From the NCBI GenBank assembly GCA_947168515.1, contig CAMVMF010000026.1, positions 1 through 42,959 of the forward strand: a stretch of 42,959 bases of DNA, in the 5' to 3' direction. Origin of the DNA: an uncultured Bacteroidales bacterium (GTDB lineage: Bacteria; Bacteroidota; Bacteroidia; Bacteroidales; P3). The notes below the pieces were generated by a model that searched no databases, had not been told where the DNA came from, and saw only the letters and a list, made by a program, of their open reading frames with translations. Shown here in pieces: positions 34,990-42,333 of this stretch (position 1 is the stretch's first letter; every line of letters begins with the position of its first letter). Made by a program: the position numbers and the translations under genes.

Positions 34990-35376
34990 ATGATACTAAA
35001 AGCACTGCAAGGCAACACACTCTCCTCCGGCGAACTGAAACTGTATGGATTCACCGAAAAAGACCAACCCGTAGGCTGCATAGAACTATACAATTACGAC
35101 CCCATCAACCGGCGTGCCGCAGTGGGCATCGTTGTCTCCAACGAATACCGCCACAAAGGACACGGACAGGCCATGGTCAACGCCCTCACCCAGTTCTGCC
35201 AAAGCAACACCTCGCTACACCAAATCTATGCCGACATCGCTGCCACCAACCTACCCAGCCTGCTCATCTTTCGTCGCGCTGGCTATCAACATTGCGCCAC
35301 CCTGCGCGACTGGGTAATCCGAGCAGACCAATTCGTAGACACCTACAGATACCAATTAATACTAGGGGACTTCTAA
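34990..35376 (+). CDS. GNAT family N-acetyltransferase, short at the N-terminus
   Basis: The 128-residue product carries the acetyl-CoA-binding core of RimJ/RimL-like GNATs: PVGCIELYNYDPINRRAAVGIVVSNEYRHKGHGQAMVNAL (motif A with R-x-K-G-x-G) and IYADIAATNLPSLLIFRRAGY (motif B). SpeG-like relatives have about 45 more residues at the N-terminus, absent here because a TAA lies in frame at 34975-34977. Either this is a natural short form or a 5'-truncated gene. The last codons (Gly, Asp, Phe, stop) are the left end of the MITE-like element at 35365. The substrate is unknown; a polyamine or protein N-terminus is possible. Confidence 0.8.
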   Translation: MILKALQGNTLSSGELKLYGFTEKDQPVGCIELYNYDPINRRAAVGIVVSNEYRHKGHGQAMVNALTQFCQSNTSLHQIYADIAATNLPSLLIFRRAGYQHCATLRDWVIRADQFVDTYRYQLILGDF

Positions 35377-35602
35377 AAAATTGAGAATTGAGATTTGAGA
35401 ATTGAGATTTGGGAACATCTAAAAACACGAAAAACACTAAATTAAATGTGTGGTTTTATTAAAATTGAGAATTGAGAATTGTGGGAACTTCTAAAAATTC
35501 GTTTCATTCGTAATCATGCCTGCATAAAGATTCCGATAATAAATTCGTTAAATTCGTTAGATTCGCACAATTCGTGTTCAAAAGTCATTAATAGAAGTCC
35601 CC
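35365..35602 (-). mobile_element. MITE-like composite element E (238 bp) with ACTA duplication
   Basis: GGGGACTTCTA at 35365 and TAGAAGTCCCC at 35592-35602 are perfect 11-bp inverted ends, flanked by ACTA at 35361-35364 and 35603-35606. The part 35483-35602 is a 120-bp inverted copy of 3039-3158. The rest holds TTGAGAA heptamers and a GGGAACATCTA motif as in element A1. It covers most of the gap between the acetyltransferase and mltG; 35607-35740 shows nothing clear. Confidence 0.75.
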
Positions 35603-35740
35603 ACTAGAATAGGGTTCTTTGAGAACTGAGAGGGCAGTCCTAGTGCACTAACTAAACGTAAAAAGTCTCCAAACAAGAGGTAGCGATTATATAGAAAACA
35701 AAGAATTACAAAAACTTCTATCATACAAGAAAAAAGAAAA

Positions 35741-36760
35741 GTGAAAAAGAAAACAACTATTATCATCATTATCGTCGCTGTGGCAGTGGTTCTGCTGACG
35801 GCCTTGGGGCTTGTAGCCATATCGAGTCAGAAACTGCATATTGCAGAGCCAACCCGTGTGAACGTCCCTGACAATGCCAGCTACAACGACCTAGTAGACA
35901 GCCTTGATGTCCATGGCTGCATCCCCAATCACGCGATTTTCAACGCATTGGCAAAGATGCGTAAACTGCCCACCCACATCAAACCCGGCAGCTACCGTTT
36001 CACTCCTGGCGAGAACATCATATTTGTCATACAAAAACTATACAGCGGCAACCAGACACCTATACGGGTTACCATCAACAAAAAACGCACCGTCAAACAA
36101 CTATGCGACTACCTAGGCACAAAGCTAGAACTCACCAGCGACAGCCTTCTATTTCTCATGGAGTCCCCCATCGTTTGCCAGCAGTACGGGGAAACGCCGC
36201 AAAGCATCATCGGCATGTTTCCTCAAAACACCTACGAACTCTATTGGAACATCACACCCAAGGCACTGCTGAATCGGATGCTGAAAGAATCGGAAACCTT
36301 TTGGAACGGCCGCGACACCCTTTTGAAAGCCGTTGGTCTTTCCCGCCAGCAGGTACTCACACTGGCCTCCATAGTGGAAGAAGAGACCAACTGCAACGAG
36401 GAAAAGCCCGACATTGCCTCGGTCTATCTCAATCGCTACCGCTGTGGCATGCCCCTACAGGCCGACCCCACCGTGAAATTTGCCATTGGCGATTTCGGCA
36501 TACAACGCATCCGGGGAAACATGCTCGAGGTGGAGAGTCCATACAATACCTATAAATATGCCGGACTACCCCCGGGCCCCATCTGCATACCCTCAGTTGC
36601 TTCCATCGACGCAGTGCTCAAAAACAAAAAAACCGACTATTTTTTCTTCTGCGCGAAAGAAGATTTCTCAGGCAGGCACAATTTTTCTTGCACTCACGAA
36701 GAGCATTTATCTAATGCCAAAAAGTTTCATAAAGCACTCAACGAAAGAAACATACGATAA
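35741..36760 (+). CDS. mltG: Endolytic peptidoglycan transglycosylase MltG
   Basis: MltG cuts nascent glycan strands in the periplasm and so sets their length. The 339-residue product has one N-terminal membrane anchor (about 6-28), a LysM-like region (VNVPDNASYNDLVDSL, IKPGSYRF), and the YceG catalytic domain. The catalytic Glu is Glu213 in LASIVEEETN, followed by IASVYLNR, LQADPTVKFAIG and SPYNTYKYAGLPPGPICIPS. The start is GTG at 35741, preceded by an A-rich leader; the basic MKKKTT before the anchor supports it. The length matches other MltG proteins. Confidence 0.93.
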   Translation: MKKKTTIIIIIVAVAVVLLTALGLVAISSQKLHIAEPTRVNVPDNASYNDLVDSLDVHGCIPNHAIFNALAKMRKLPTHIKPGSYRFTPGENIIFVIQKLYSGNQTPIRVTINKKRTVKQLCDYLGTKLELTSDSLLFLMESPIVCQQYGETPQSIIGMFPQNTYELYWNITPKALLNRMLKESETFWNGRDTLLKAVGLSRQQVLTLASIVEEETNCNEEKPDIASVYLNRYRCGMPLQADPTVKFAIGDFGIQRIRGNMLEVESPYNTYKYAGLPPGPICIPSVASIDAVLKNKKTDYFFFCAKEDFSGRHNFSCTHEEHLSNAKKFHKALNERNIR

Positions 36761-36833
36761 ACACGCCCTCAATAGCCCCAATGGTGGTTGCAGAAAAAAA
36801 ATAAAAAAAACTTGTTGATTTAAAAAAAAGTCG

Positions 36834-36841
36834 TACTTTTG
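36834..36841 (+). promoter_or_regulatory. Promoter of the SRP RNA gene
   Basis: TACTTTTG followed by C is a good -7 box, with TTGTTG at 36812-36817 at the right distance for a -33 element. The RNA begins 5-6 bp downstream. Confidence 0.75.
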
Positions 36842-36846
36842 CAATT

Positions 36847-36948
36847 GGGTAAGTCTTATACGACCAGCTCCCATTGAATCCCCCAGGGTAGGAATACAGC
36901 AAGGGTGTTTGGTTGTAGCGGTGCGATATAAACAGCTTACCCTTTTTT
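36847..36948 (+). ncRNA. ffs: Small signal recognition particle RNA (4.5S type)
   Basis: The RNA has the conserved SRP domain IV: CCCCCAGGGTAGGAATACAG, then CAAGGG, in which the GGAA tetraloop is flanked by the asymmetric AGG / AGCA internal loop that binds Ffh. The ends GGGTAAG (36847-36853) and CTTACCC (36936-36942) close the rod, and a run of seven T follows as terminator. GTAGCGGTGCGAT in the 3' arm is also typical. With a strong promoter just upstream, the unit is complete. The RNA directs ribosomes making membrane proteins to the Sec machinery. Confidence 0.88.
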
Positions 36949-36957
36949 TGTGTACTT

Positions 36958-37737
36958 ATGTCAACAACAATTATACTATCTTACGCCCTCATCATTTTGG
37001 GTATCGTTGTATGGGCGTTTCTCATTCCGGGCCGTCGGCATGTGTCGCCGAAACTGATGAACTACATCAATATTTTCGGCGGTGCCTTTCTTTTTGCCTC
37101 TTGCTTCATCAATTTAGTACCCCACATGTTCCTCGGCGAGGACCCCTACCGTTTCGTCACTCCCAACCTCCACTTTAAGATCGCTGCCGCCGTTATGGTA
37201 GGATTCCTCATCCAACTACTGTTGGAGCGGCTGACAAGCGGTGTAGAACACGGACAAGGGTGCCCGGAGGACAACCATCCCTCGGCACCCAAGGGCCAAC
37301 ACGCCATTGCCGCACTCCTGATAGGCCTTTGCATCCATGCCTTCTTGGAAGGTATGCCCATGGTGGACCTTGACGGCGACATCCACCAGGGGCTGCTCTA
37401 CGGCATTGTGTTGCACAACATACCCATTGCATTGGTGCTAGTGGCACTTTTCATGAGCCACAACTACAGCTTCTGGCGCTCCCTATCGCTCTTAGCAATC
37501 TTTGCCGTGATGACCCCCTTAGGCTCCATCTGCAACCTGTTCCTTATTCCCGAAAACGAGATGCTACAAAGCCTCATCATGGGAGTGGTGATAGGCATCC
37601 TGCTGCATGTGAGTGTGAGCATCCTTTTCGACCATCACCACAACACCTTCTCATGGGGCAAACTGGCCCTTATCCTAGTAGCCTTTGTAGCCGCATACCT
37701 CACACCCGGTTGCCCCGAAATATACGGTATCTATTGA
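36958..37737 (+). CDS. ZIP-family divalent metal transporter
   Basis: The 259-residue product has about eight membrane segments. It carries the ZIP metal-site motifs in TM4 (GLCIHAFLEGMPM) and TM5 (GIVLHNIPIALVLVALF), with a His-containing loop after TM3 (VEHGQGCPEDNHPS). It should bring zinc, or possibly iron or manganese, across the inner membrane. The ATG at 36958 lies only 9 bp after the T run of the SRP RNA terminator, so no separate promoter fits between: translation probably depends on read-through from the SRP RNA promoter or on a promoter inside that RNA gene. Confidence 0.88.
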   Translation: MSTTIILSYALIILGIVVWAFLIPGRRHVSPKLMNYINIFGGAFLFASCFINLVPHMFLGEDPYRFVTPNLHFKIAAAVMVGFLIQLLLERLTSGVEHGQGCPEDNHPSAPKGQHAIAALLIGLCIHAFLEGMPMVDLDGDIHQGLLYGIVLHNIPIALVLVALFMSHNYSFWRSLSLLAIFAVMTPLGSICNLFLIPENEMLQSLIMGVVIGILLHVSVSILFDHHHNTFSWGKLALILVAFVAAYLTPGCPEIYGIY

Positions 37738-37761
37738 CAAGTGGCCACCTCTTCCCAACCT

Positions 37762-37926
37762 CGCCCACCCTTTTAGTTTTTAGTTTTTACCTTTTACCTT
37801 TAAAAAATTCTCAACGGCCCCGCCCACCCTTTTAGTTTTTAGTTTTTACCTTTTACTTTTAAAAAATTCTCAACTCTCAACTCTCAACCCTCAACTCTCA
37901 ACCCTCAATTCTCAATTCTCAATTTC
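37762..37926. repeat. Tandem T/A-rich repeats between two convergent genes
   Basis: Two 54-bp units (37762-37815 and 37821-37874, offset 59 bp) each run CGCCCACCC, TTTTAGTTTTTAG, TTTTTACC and AAAAAATTCTCAAC. They lead into about eight heptamers of the form CTCAACT/TTCTCAA to 37926. The same modules occur at 3159-3365 and 35376-35482. The heptamers reach the BspA-like gene and supply its TGA stop. Confidence 0.85.
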
Positions 37927-39690
37927 TCAATTCAAAATGACTTTATGTGTTACGATGCTCTGGGACGTATGGAGACGCAGGAAGTAGTGGCCACGGGGAA
38001 GGGTGCTGACGTCGATTTCGGCCGGGTTGCCGTTGATTTGGCGCGACAGCACGGTCTGGCCCGCAGCATTGACCAGTTCGGCCATGCCCTTGCCTTCCAC
38101 ACCGCCTATGGTCAGTCGGCTTGAGGCGGGGTTGGGATAGACGGCTATGGCCGTTTCGGGCGTGTCGGCTATGCCGTTGCAGTCCTCATAGTATTTGTCG
38201 GCAAACTGCCCCCAGTACACGTCAGTCAGCCATGCGTCCAGGCTGCCGCAGGGGACGACGATGCTGTCCACATCAGTCATGTACAGACAGCCGTATTGTG
38301 GTTCGGTGGTGACGGGCGGCACGGTGTTCTTGAAACGCAGCATGGTCAAATCCAGTGCAGCGAGTGCTTCCACCTCAATGGTGTCTACAGGAGAGGAGAA
38401 GATGACCCTTTTCAGATGTCCGTTATTGTATCCACAGAAAGCGCCCATGTGTACAGCATGCAGGGTGGATGGCAGCTGTAGTTCTGTGAAAGCACATCCG
38501 CCGAAGGCCGACGAGTCTATGACCTCGACGGCATTGCCCCACGTGATTTGAGAGAGCGACTCGCAGAAATAGAAAGCACTTTGGGGAATGACGCGCAAAC
38601 CATTCGGAATATCTATCGAGGTCAAGTTGGAGCATTCCTCGAAGACACCTTCTCCCATTGTGTCGAGAGAGGCAGGCATGCCAACATGTGTCAGTGATTG
38701 GCAATAGTAGAAAGCATATTCATCAATCAAATCCATCTGTGAGGGCAGGTCGATACTCACCAGCGAGCTGTTGCCGAAGGCGTTATCGCATATTTCGGTC
38801 ACGCCTTCGGGCACAAGGGCATACTTGATATCGTGGTTATTGTTGAAGCCGTCCACCACACGCAGGGTAGCAGGAAGAATAACTGTGTCGGCGCTCTTGT
38901 GACACGACACTAGGGTGTCGCCAGCGGCTGAGTATATCGCCATGCCATCCATATAATAATAATTGTTGTTTTCTGCAAGGGTTAGATTGTTGAGTGCGGA
39001 GCAGCCAGCGAAAAGGTTGTGTCCGATATGCAATACCGTTGCGGGTATGGCTATGTTGTTAAGTTGGATGGCATGCATGAATGCGACATTGCCAATGCTG
39101 AGCAGGCTGTCGGGAAAGGTCATTCCTGTGATTGTCTGACAATAGGTGAAAGCATAGGGGGCTATATGCTTCGTGTTATGTGGCAAGGAGACGCTTCCAC
39201 TCTTTTTTATCGGGCATTCAACTATAGTTGAGGTGTCCTTGCTAAACAGCATACCATCAATCGACCTAAAATAAGGGTTGTCTTCGTCCACGTTGATGGC
39301 ATTCAGGTTGGTAGCCGCGAAGGCCAGAGGTTCAATGTTCATCACTGAAGCAGGGATGGTGATGGACGACAAGCCTCTGGCAGCTAGAAAGCATCCGTTT
39401 TTTATTTGCGTGACTGACGATGGAATAGAGATGCTCGTGAGCATGGCTCTATAAAAAGCCTCTTCACCCAAAGCAATGACATCATATGTGATGCCGTTGT
39501 GAGTTACAGTGGCTGGGATGGTGATGTTGCCCCGGTACAAAGCGCACGACGACAGTGGCACCACCTCAATAGTATGTTCAGTGGTTGACAGGACATTGTA
39601 GGCGATGCCGCCTGCTTCGAAATATTGTGCTTTAGCTGCAAAAGTAAGAAACAGCATTGCGATGACAAAGAAAAACACAGGTTTATTCAT
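37927..39690 (-). CDS. BspA-like leucine-rich surface protein with T9SS sorting domain
   Basis: The 587-residue product has a signal peptide (MNKPVFFFVIAMLFLTFAAKAQ) and about ten repeats of the LRR_5 (BspA/Treponema pallidum) type, e.g. FYRAMLTSISIPSSVTQI, FLAARGLSSITIPASVMNI, FAGCSALNNLTL, FYYCQSLTHVGMPASLDTM, FEECSNLTSIDIPNGLRVI and FGGCAFTELQLPSTLHAV. The last 75 residues (AVYPNPASSRLTI through GHYFLRLHTSQSIVTHKVIL) are a type A Por-secretion sorting domain, so the protein should cross the outer membrane by type IX secretion. Such proteins often bind host or other cells. The T9SS machinery is not in the window. Confidence 0.92.
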   Translation of the reverse strand: MNKPVFFFVIAMLFLTFAAKAQYFEAGGIAYNVLSTTEHTIEVVPLSSCALYRGNITIPATVTHNGITYDVIALGEEAFYRAMLTSISIPSSVTQIKNGCFLAARGLSSITIPASVMNIEPLAFAATNLNAINVDEDNPYFRSIDGMLFSKDTSTIVECPIKKSGSVSLPHNTKHIAPYAFTYCQTITGMTFPDSLLSIGNVAFMHAIQLNNIAIPATVLHIGHNLFAGCSALNNLTLAENNNYYYMDGMAIYSAAGDTLVSCHKSADTVILPATLRVVDGFNNNHDIKYALVPEGVTEICDNAFGNSSLVSIDLPSQMDLIDEYAFYYCQSLTHVGMPASLDTMGEGVFEECSNLTSIDIPNGLRVIPQSAFYFCESLSQITWGNAVEVIDSSAFGGCAFTELQLPSTLHAVHMGAFCGYNNGHLKRVIFSSPVDTIEVEALAALDLTMLRFKNTVPPVTTEPQYGCLYMTDVDSIVVPCGSLDAWLTDVYWGQFADKYYEDCNGIADTPETAIAVYPNPASSRLTIGGVEGKGMAELVNAAGQTVLSRQINGNPAEIDVSTLPRGHYFLRLHTSQSIVTHKVILN

Positions 39691-39716
39691 ATTATATCTT
39701 TTAAAATTTCATGAAT

Positions 39717-39744
39717 AGGGACTGGAAGATTAATTCCAGTCCCT
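39717..39744 (-). terminator. Hairpin between two minus-strand genes, likely terminator
   Basis: Perfect 11-bp arms (AGGGACTGGAA and TTCCAGTCCCT) around 6 bases, just after the lipoprotein gene at 39755. The following T content is weak, so it may instead act in the leader of the BspA-like gene. Confidence 0.55.
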
Positions 39745-39754
39745 GTTATCGCCA

Positions 39755-40291
39755 TTACAGGATAGTGTCCAAACAAATACAAACAACACTATCACCTTTG
39801 TATGTTGTCAAGTATGTTGGGTATCTCCCCGCAGGGATAAGATCGGTGCCAACTGTTTCAATAAGACTTTCAGACATCAACTCAAAGTCAGAATGGTACG
39901 TCATGGCACCAGTGCGTGCACTATCTATCAATTCATTGACATGGTTTGCCAATAGAAAAGCGGTGGGCAGATAAATTCTACATGGGTTGTTCTTATACAT
40001 CATCAACCAACATGTCTCGTCACCATTAAGAATATCATCAATATAAAAACCACAGAATTTGCCAGACGGTTGATCACAAAGCTCTAAAGGAATAGAAAGA
40101 AATGATGTGCGCCACTTAAAATGTGGATAAAACTGTTGTTCCCATGTCAAATGGGGTTTTTCTTTTGACTGGGTTATTTCGTTTTCAACGTTTCCGCTGC
40201 TAATTGTGTTTACCTCTTTGTTGCAGCTATAAAAGATTGATATAGATGCAATCATAACTATACCAACCAGGGCTAAAAGATTTTTCTTCAT
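39755..40291 (-). CDS. Lipoprotein of unknown function
   Basis: The 178-residue product has a lipoprotein signal with Cys 23 (SIFYSCNKE). The mature part has no domain I know; it includes four further Cys residues (LELCDQPSGKFCGFYIDD, DETCWLMMYKNNPCR) that could form disulphides. It ends TTYKGDSVVCICLDTIL. It lies upstream of the BspA-like gene on the same strand with a hairpin between them, so it may be its own unit. Confidence 0.75.
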   Translation of the reverse strand: MKKNLLALVGIVMIASISIFYSCNKEVNTISSGNVENEITQSKEKPHLTWEQQFYPHFKWRTSFLSIPLELCDQPSGKFCGFYIDDILNGDETCWLMMYKNNPCRIYLPTAFLLANHVNELIDSARTGAMTYHSDFELMSESLIETVGTDLIPAGRYPTYLTTYKGDSVVCICLDTIL

Positions 40292-40634
40292 TGTTTATAT
40301 CGTTTAATGAGACTCTACTATCGCGAGAGCTATTGCGGTTGCTGTAGTGCTGTGTGTATTTGCGCAACATTTCTACTGTCACACAATAAAGTCAGCCAAT
40401 ACACGTTACCTCTATTATATAGGGCGACTGCTCTATGCCTTGGGTGCGGTAGCGCAGGGAAGAGTGGCTAATGAGATTCCTATTCAAAGACTCTCTCCCT
40501 GCTTCGGCACCCTCTCTTTTTATGCCCCAGCACAACGGCGCACCAAACTTGTGCGGGGCTTCGTCAGATGATACACATACGTTTAAAGGGTTTGTGCAAA
40601 CTGCACAATGGTGAGTTTGCTGTTTTTATTCATC
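40292..40634. other. Gap with two strong hairpins
   Basis: The 343-bp gap contains two long hairpins. 40454-40502 has arms GCAGGGAAGAGT and ACTCTCTCCCTGC with one bulge. 40524-40559 has GCCCC-A-GCACAA pairing with TTGTGCGGGGC. Neither has a T run. It must also hold the promoter of the gene at 40291 on the minus strand. No gene is convincing. Confidence 0.5.
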
Positions 40635-41042
40635 CTATTTGTACGCAACACAAATGTACATACCATTTTTGAATGTCACATCAACAGTGTAACCCTCCTC
40701 TCCTTTTTCGTTTATCCACGCTACGGCTTCGTTTTTATCTGTTGTAGTAAAAACTTGTTTATCTTTTGTTGCCAGTGGAACTAATGATATGCTCATGTTT
40801 GTCATATTCACGCTGTGTCCATCTTCAGCCAATGAGACTATTCTTTCAAGAAAAGACACCCACTCGTCGTAGCCATTAAGCTTAATGAAGTGGGTTACAC
40901 CATCAACTGAATATCGAACTATACGTATGGTACAACCTTCCGAGAAAGCAGACGGAGTCATTGCAATGTTTTCTTTTTTACAGCCAACTGGTATCGTTGC
41001 CAATACAATGAAAAGTGCTACAGTAATTATTCTTTTTGTCAT
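40635..41042 (-). CDS. Small lipoprotein, last gene of the ECF sigma operon
   Basis: The 135-residue product has a lipoprotein signal with Cys 21 (ATIPVGCKKE). The mature domain (CTIRIVRYSVDGVTHFIKL, then YTVDVTFKNGMYICVAYK) is a small alpha-beta fold that I do not recognise. It lies 10 bp after the membrane-protein gene at 41053, so it belongs to the sigma factor operon and may sense or report envelope state. Confidence 0.75.
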   Translation of the reverse strand: MTKRIITVALFIVLATIPVGCKKENIAMTPSAFSEGCTIRIVRYSVDGVTHFIKLNGYDEWVSFLERIVSLAEDGHSVNMTNMSISLVPLATKDKQVFTTTDKNEAVAWINEKGEEGYTVDVTFKNGMYICVAYK

Positions 41043-41052
41043 ATTTAAAAAT

Positions 41053-41634
41053 TTAACGGGGTAATTCTTCTAATTTCTTATAAAGGACTTCATTAATCTG
41101 TTTTTTGTCAAGTAAGTGAAAAATACAAATTGTCATTTCATCTCTTGAAAATATACATATATCTTTTTTTGCATTATCAGGTTGTTCTGAATTATCCTTT
41201 TTCTCATTAACAATAAAAAAGCTGAAAGCTTTTGATTGTTTAAACAAATCCTTATATTCGTCAGGTAATTCGGGAGGAGGTGGTACATTTAAATCATCTG
41301 CAATCTCACACCAATTATCTATATCCTTGGCATGAAGCATGGTGACATCGACAAAGACAGAGTCATTGACTTTGTAGCCTTTGATAAACGTGGCATCAAC
41401 GCCATCCATTTCTGCATACTTCTTGTATAGGTCGCTGACTTCGTTGGACGGGAAGATATATTTCCACTGCCAGACAAGGCCAATGACTATCATCTCGGCA
41501 ACAGCCAAGAGGGCCACTATCAGCCAAAAGCGTTTTTTGTTGAACGTTTTCTCACTGAGCCGAGTGGAGGAAAGCTTGCTTTCATCCCGAGGCGCGGAAA
41601 ACGAGGGTCTCGAAGAATCCAATGGACGTTTCAT
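41053..41634 (-). CDS. Single-pass membrane protein in the ECF sigma operon, DUF4252-like
   Basis: The 193-residue product has a basic Ser-rich N-terminus (1-35), one membrane segment (about 37-56) and a C-terminal domain outside the cytoplasm. That domain begins SDLYKKYAEMDGVDATFIKGY and ends ICIFHLLDKKQINEVLYKKLEEL. The order recalls DUF4252 proteins, which also sit beside ECF sigma genes in Bacteroidota, but identity is low by eye. The ATG at 41634 overlaps the upstream stop by 4 bp (ATGA), which sets the start and implies coupling. Confidence 0.75.
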   Translation of the reverse strand: MKRPLDSSRPSFSAPRDESKLSSTRLSEKTFNKKRFWLIVALLAVAEMIVIGLVWQWKYIFPSNEVSDLYKKYAEMDGVDATFIKGYKVNDSVFVDVTMLHAKDIDNWCEIADDLNVPPPPELPDEYKDLFKQSKAFSFFIVNEKKDNSEQPDNAKKDICIFSRDEMTICIFHLLDKKQINEVLYKKLEELPR

Positions 41635-42329
41635 AGCTGCTGGATTATATTGCCCACGGTGTCGCAAATCGCGGCGGCGGTATGCTCGGTGGTGGTGGTT
41701 ACATTAACATAGTCGCGCGTGGCGGCAAAGGCCTTGTCGGCGTTAAGAGCAATGATCAGGAAGATGCAGGCCGCAATGGAGTAGGACGGGATGCGGAGGC
41801 GGAAAGTCTCTGCGCGGCCCTGCGCCCCGACGGAGGAGGCACCGCGGGGGGTGCCTTTCTCCGCTATCGCTATCGAAGCCCTCCACTGGAGGCCTTCTTC
41901 ACCCCTGAGGACGAGCCCCAGCCACCAGCGGCGGCGGCGAGAGAGGCGGCCCAACCGGTCGGCATAGCGCGCCATGCGGTAGGGCTGCTGGCGAAGGCGC
42001 CACGTCTGCCTCATAAGCCACAGGCTGCGGGCTGCACGCTGAAGAACCCAGCCATCGGCAAGGAGAAGGACGACGATGGCGACACCCAAGGGCGTGACTC
42101 CCGCTGGGGCCATATGCCACAGCAGGCTGGCCCCCAGGGCGAGGACGAGGAGGCTGAGGACGAGCAGATAGCGGTCGGCCTGACGGCGGAGCCGGAACTG
42201 CGTGGGGCGGTCGCCGCCAATCAACTCATGGACCAGCTCGGGGGGCAAGGGCGGTATTTGCCTGGCCGCCTCGTCTATGTGGTTGGCTGCATGGTGCAGC
42301 CGGTGATATAGGTCTTGGTTTCTATTCAT
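41631..42329 (-). CDS. Membrane protein following the ECF sigma factor, possible anti-sigma factor
   Basis: The 232-residue product has a cytoplasmic N-terminus of about 50 residues (HHAANHIDEAARQIPPLPPELVHELI), two close membrane segments (about 54-73 and 78-97), a long Arg/Trp-rich cytoplasmic loop, a third segment (about 183-199) and a short outer tail. It starts 4 bp after the sigma gene. Position and N-terminal helices suit an anti-sigma factor, but no zinc-binding HxxxCxxC motif is present. The third codon positions are very GC-rich compared with the neighbours. Confidence 0.75.
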   Translation of the reverse strand: MNRNQDLYHRLHHAANHIDEAARQIPPLPPELVHELIGGDRPTQFRLRRQADRYLLVLSLLVLALGASLLWHMAPAGVTPLGVAIVVLLLADGWVLQRAARSLWLMRQTWRLRQQPYRMARYADRLGRLSRRRRWWLGLVLRGEEGLQWRASIAIAEKGTPRGASSVGAQGRAETFRLRIPSYSIAACIFLIIALNADKAFAATRDYVNVTTTTEHTAAAICDTVGNIIQQL

Positions 42330-42333
42330 ACTT

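Noticed and set aside
34904-34990. 28-codon frame ending TAATG into the acetyltransferase
   Set aside because: It has no ATG, GTG or TTG start near its beginning and no recognisable content; kept only as a possible remnant.
37860-37930. Short regular repeats that might suggest a CRISPR array
   Set aside because: The unit is 7 bp with no unique spacers and no cas genes nearby; it is a simple tandem repeat.
40347-40571. 74-codon plus-strand frame
   Set aside because: It overlaps both strong hairpins, has no promoter or ribosome site and resembles no protein I know.
41682-42311. 209-codon plus-strand frame opposite the sigma operon
   Set aside because: The minus strand has coupled genes (ATGA overlap) with membrane segments; the plus frame is Gly/Ala/Glu-rich shadow.
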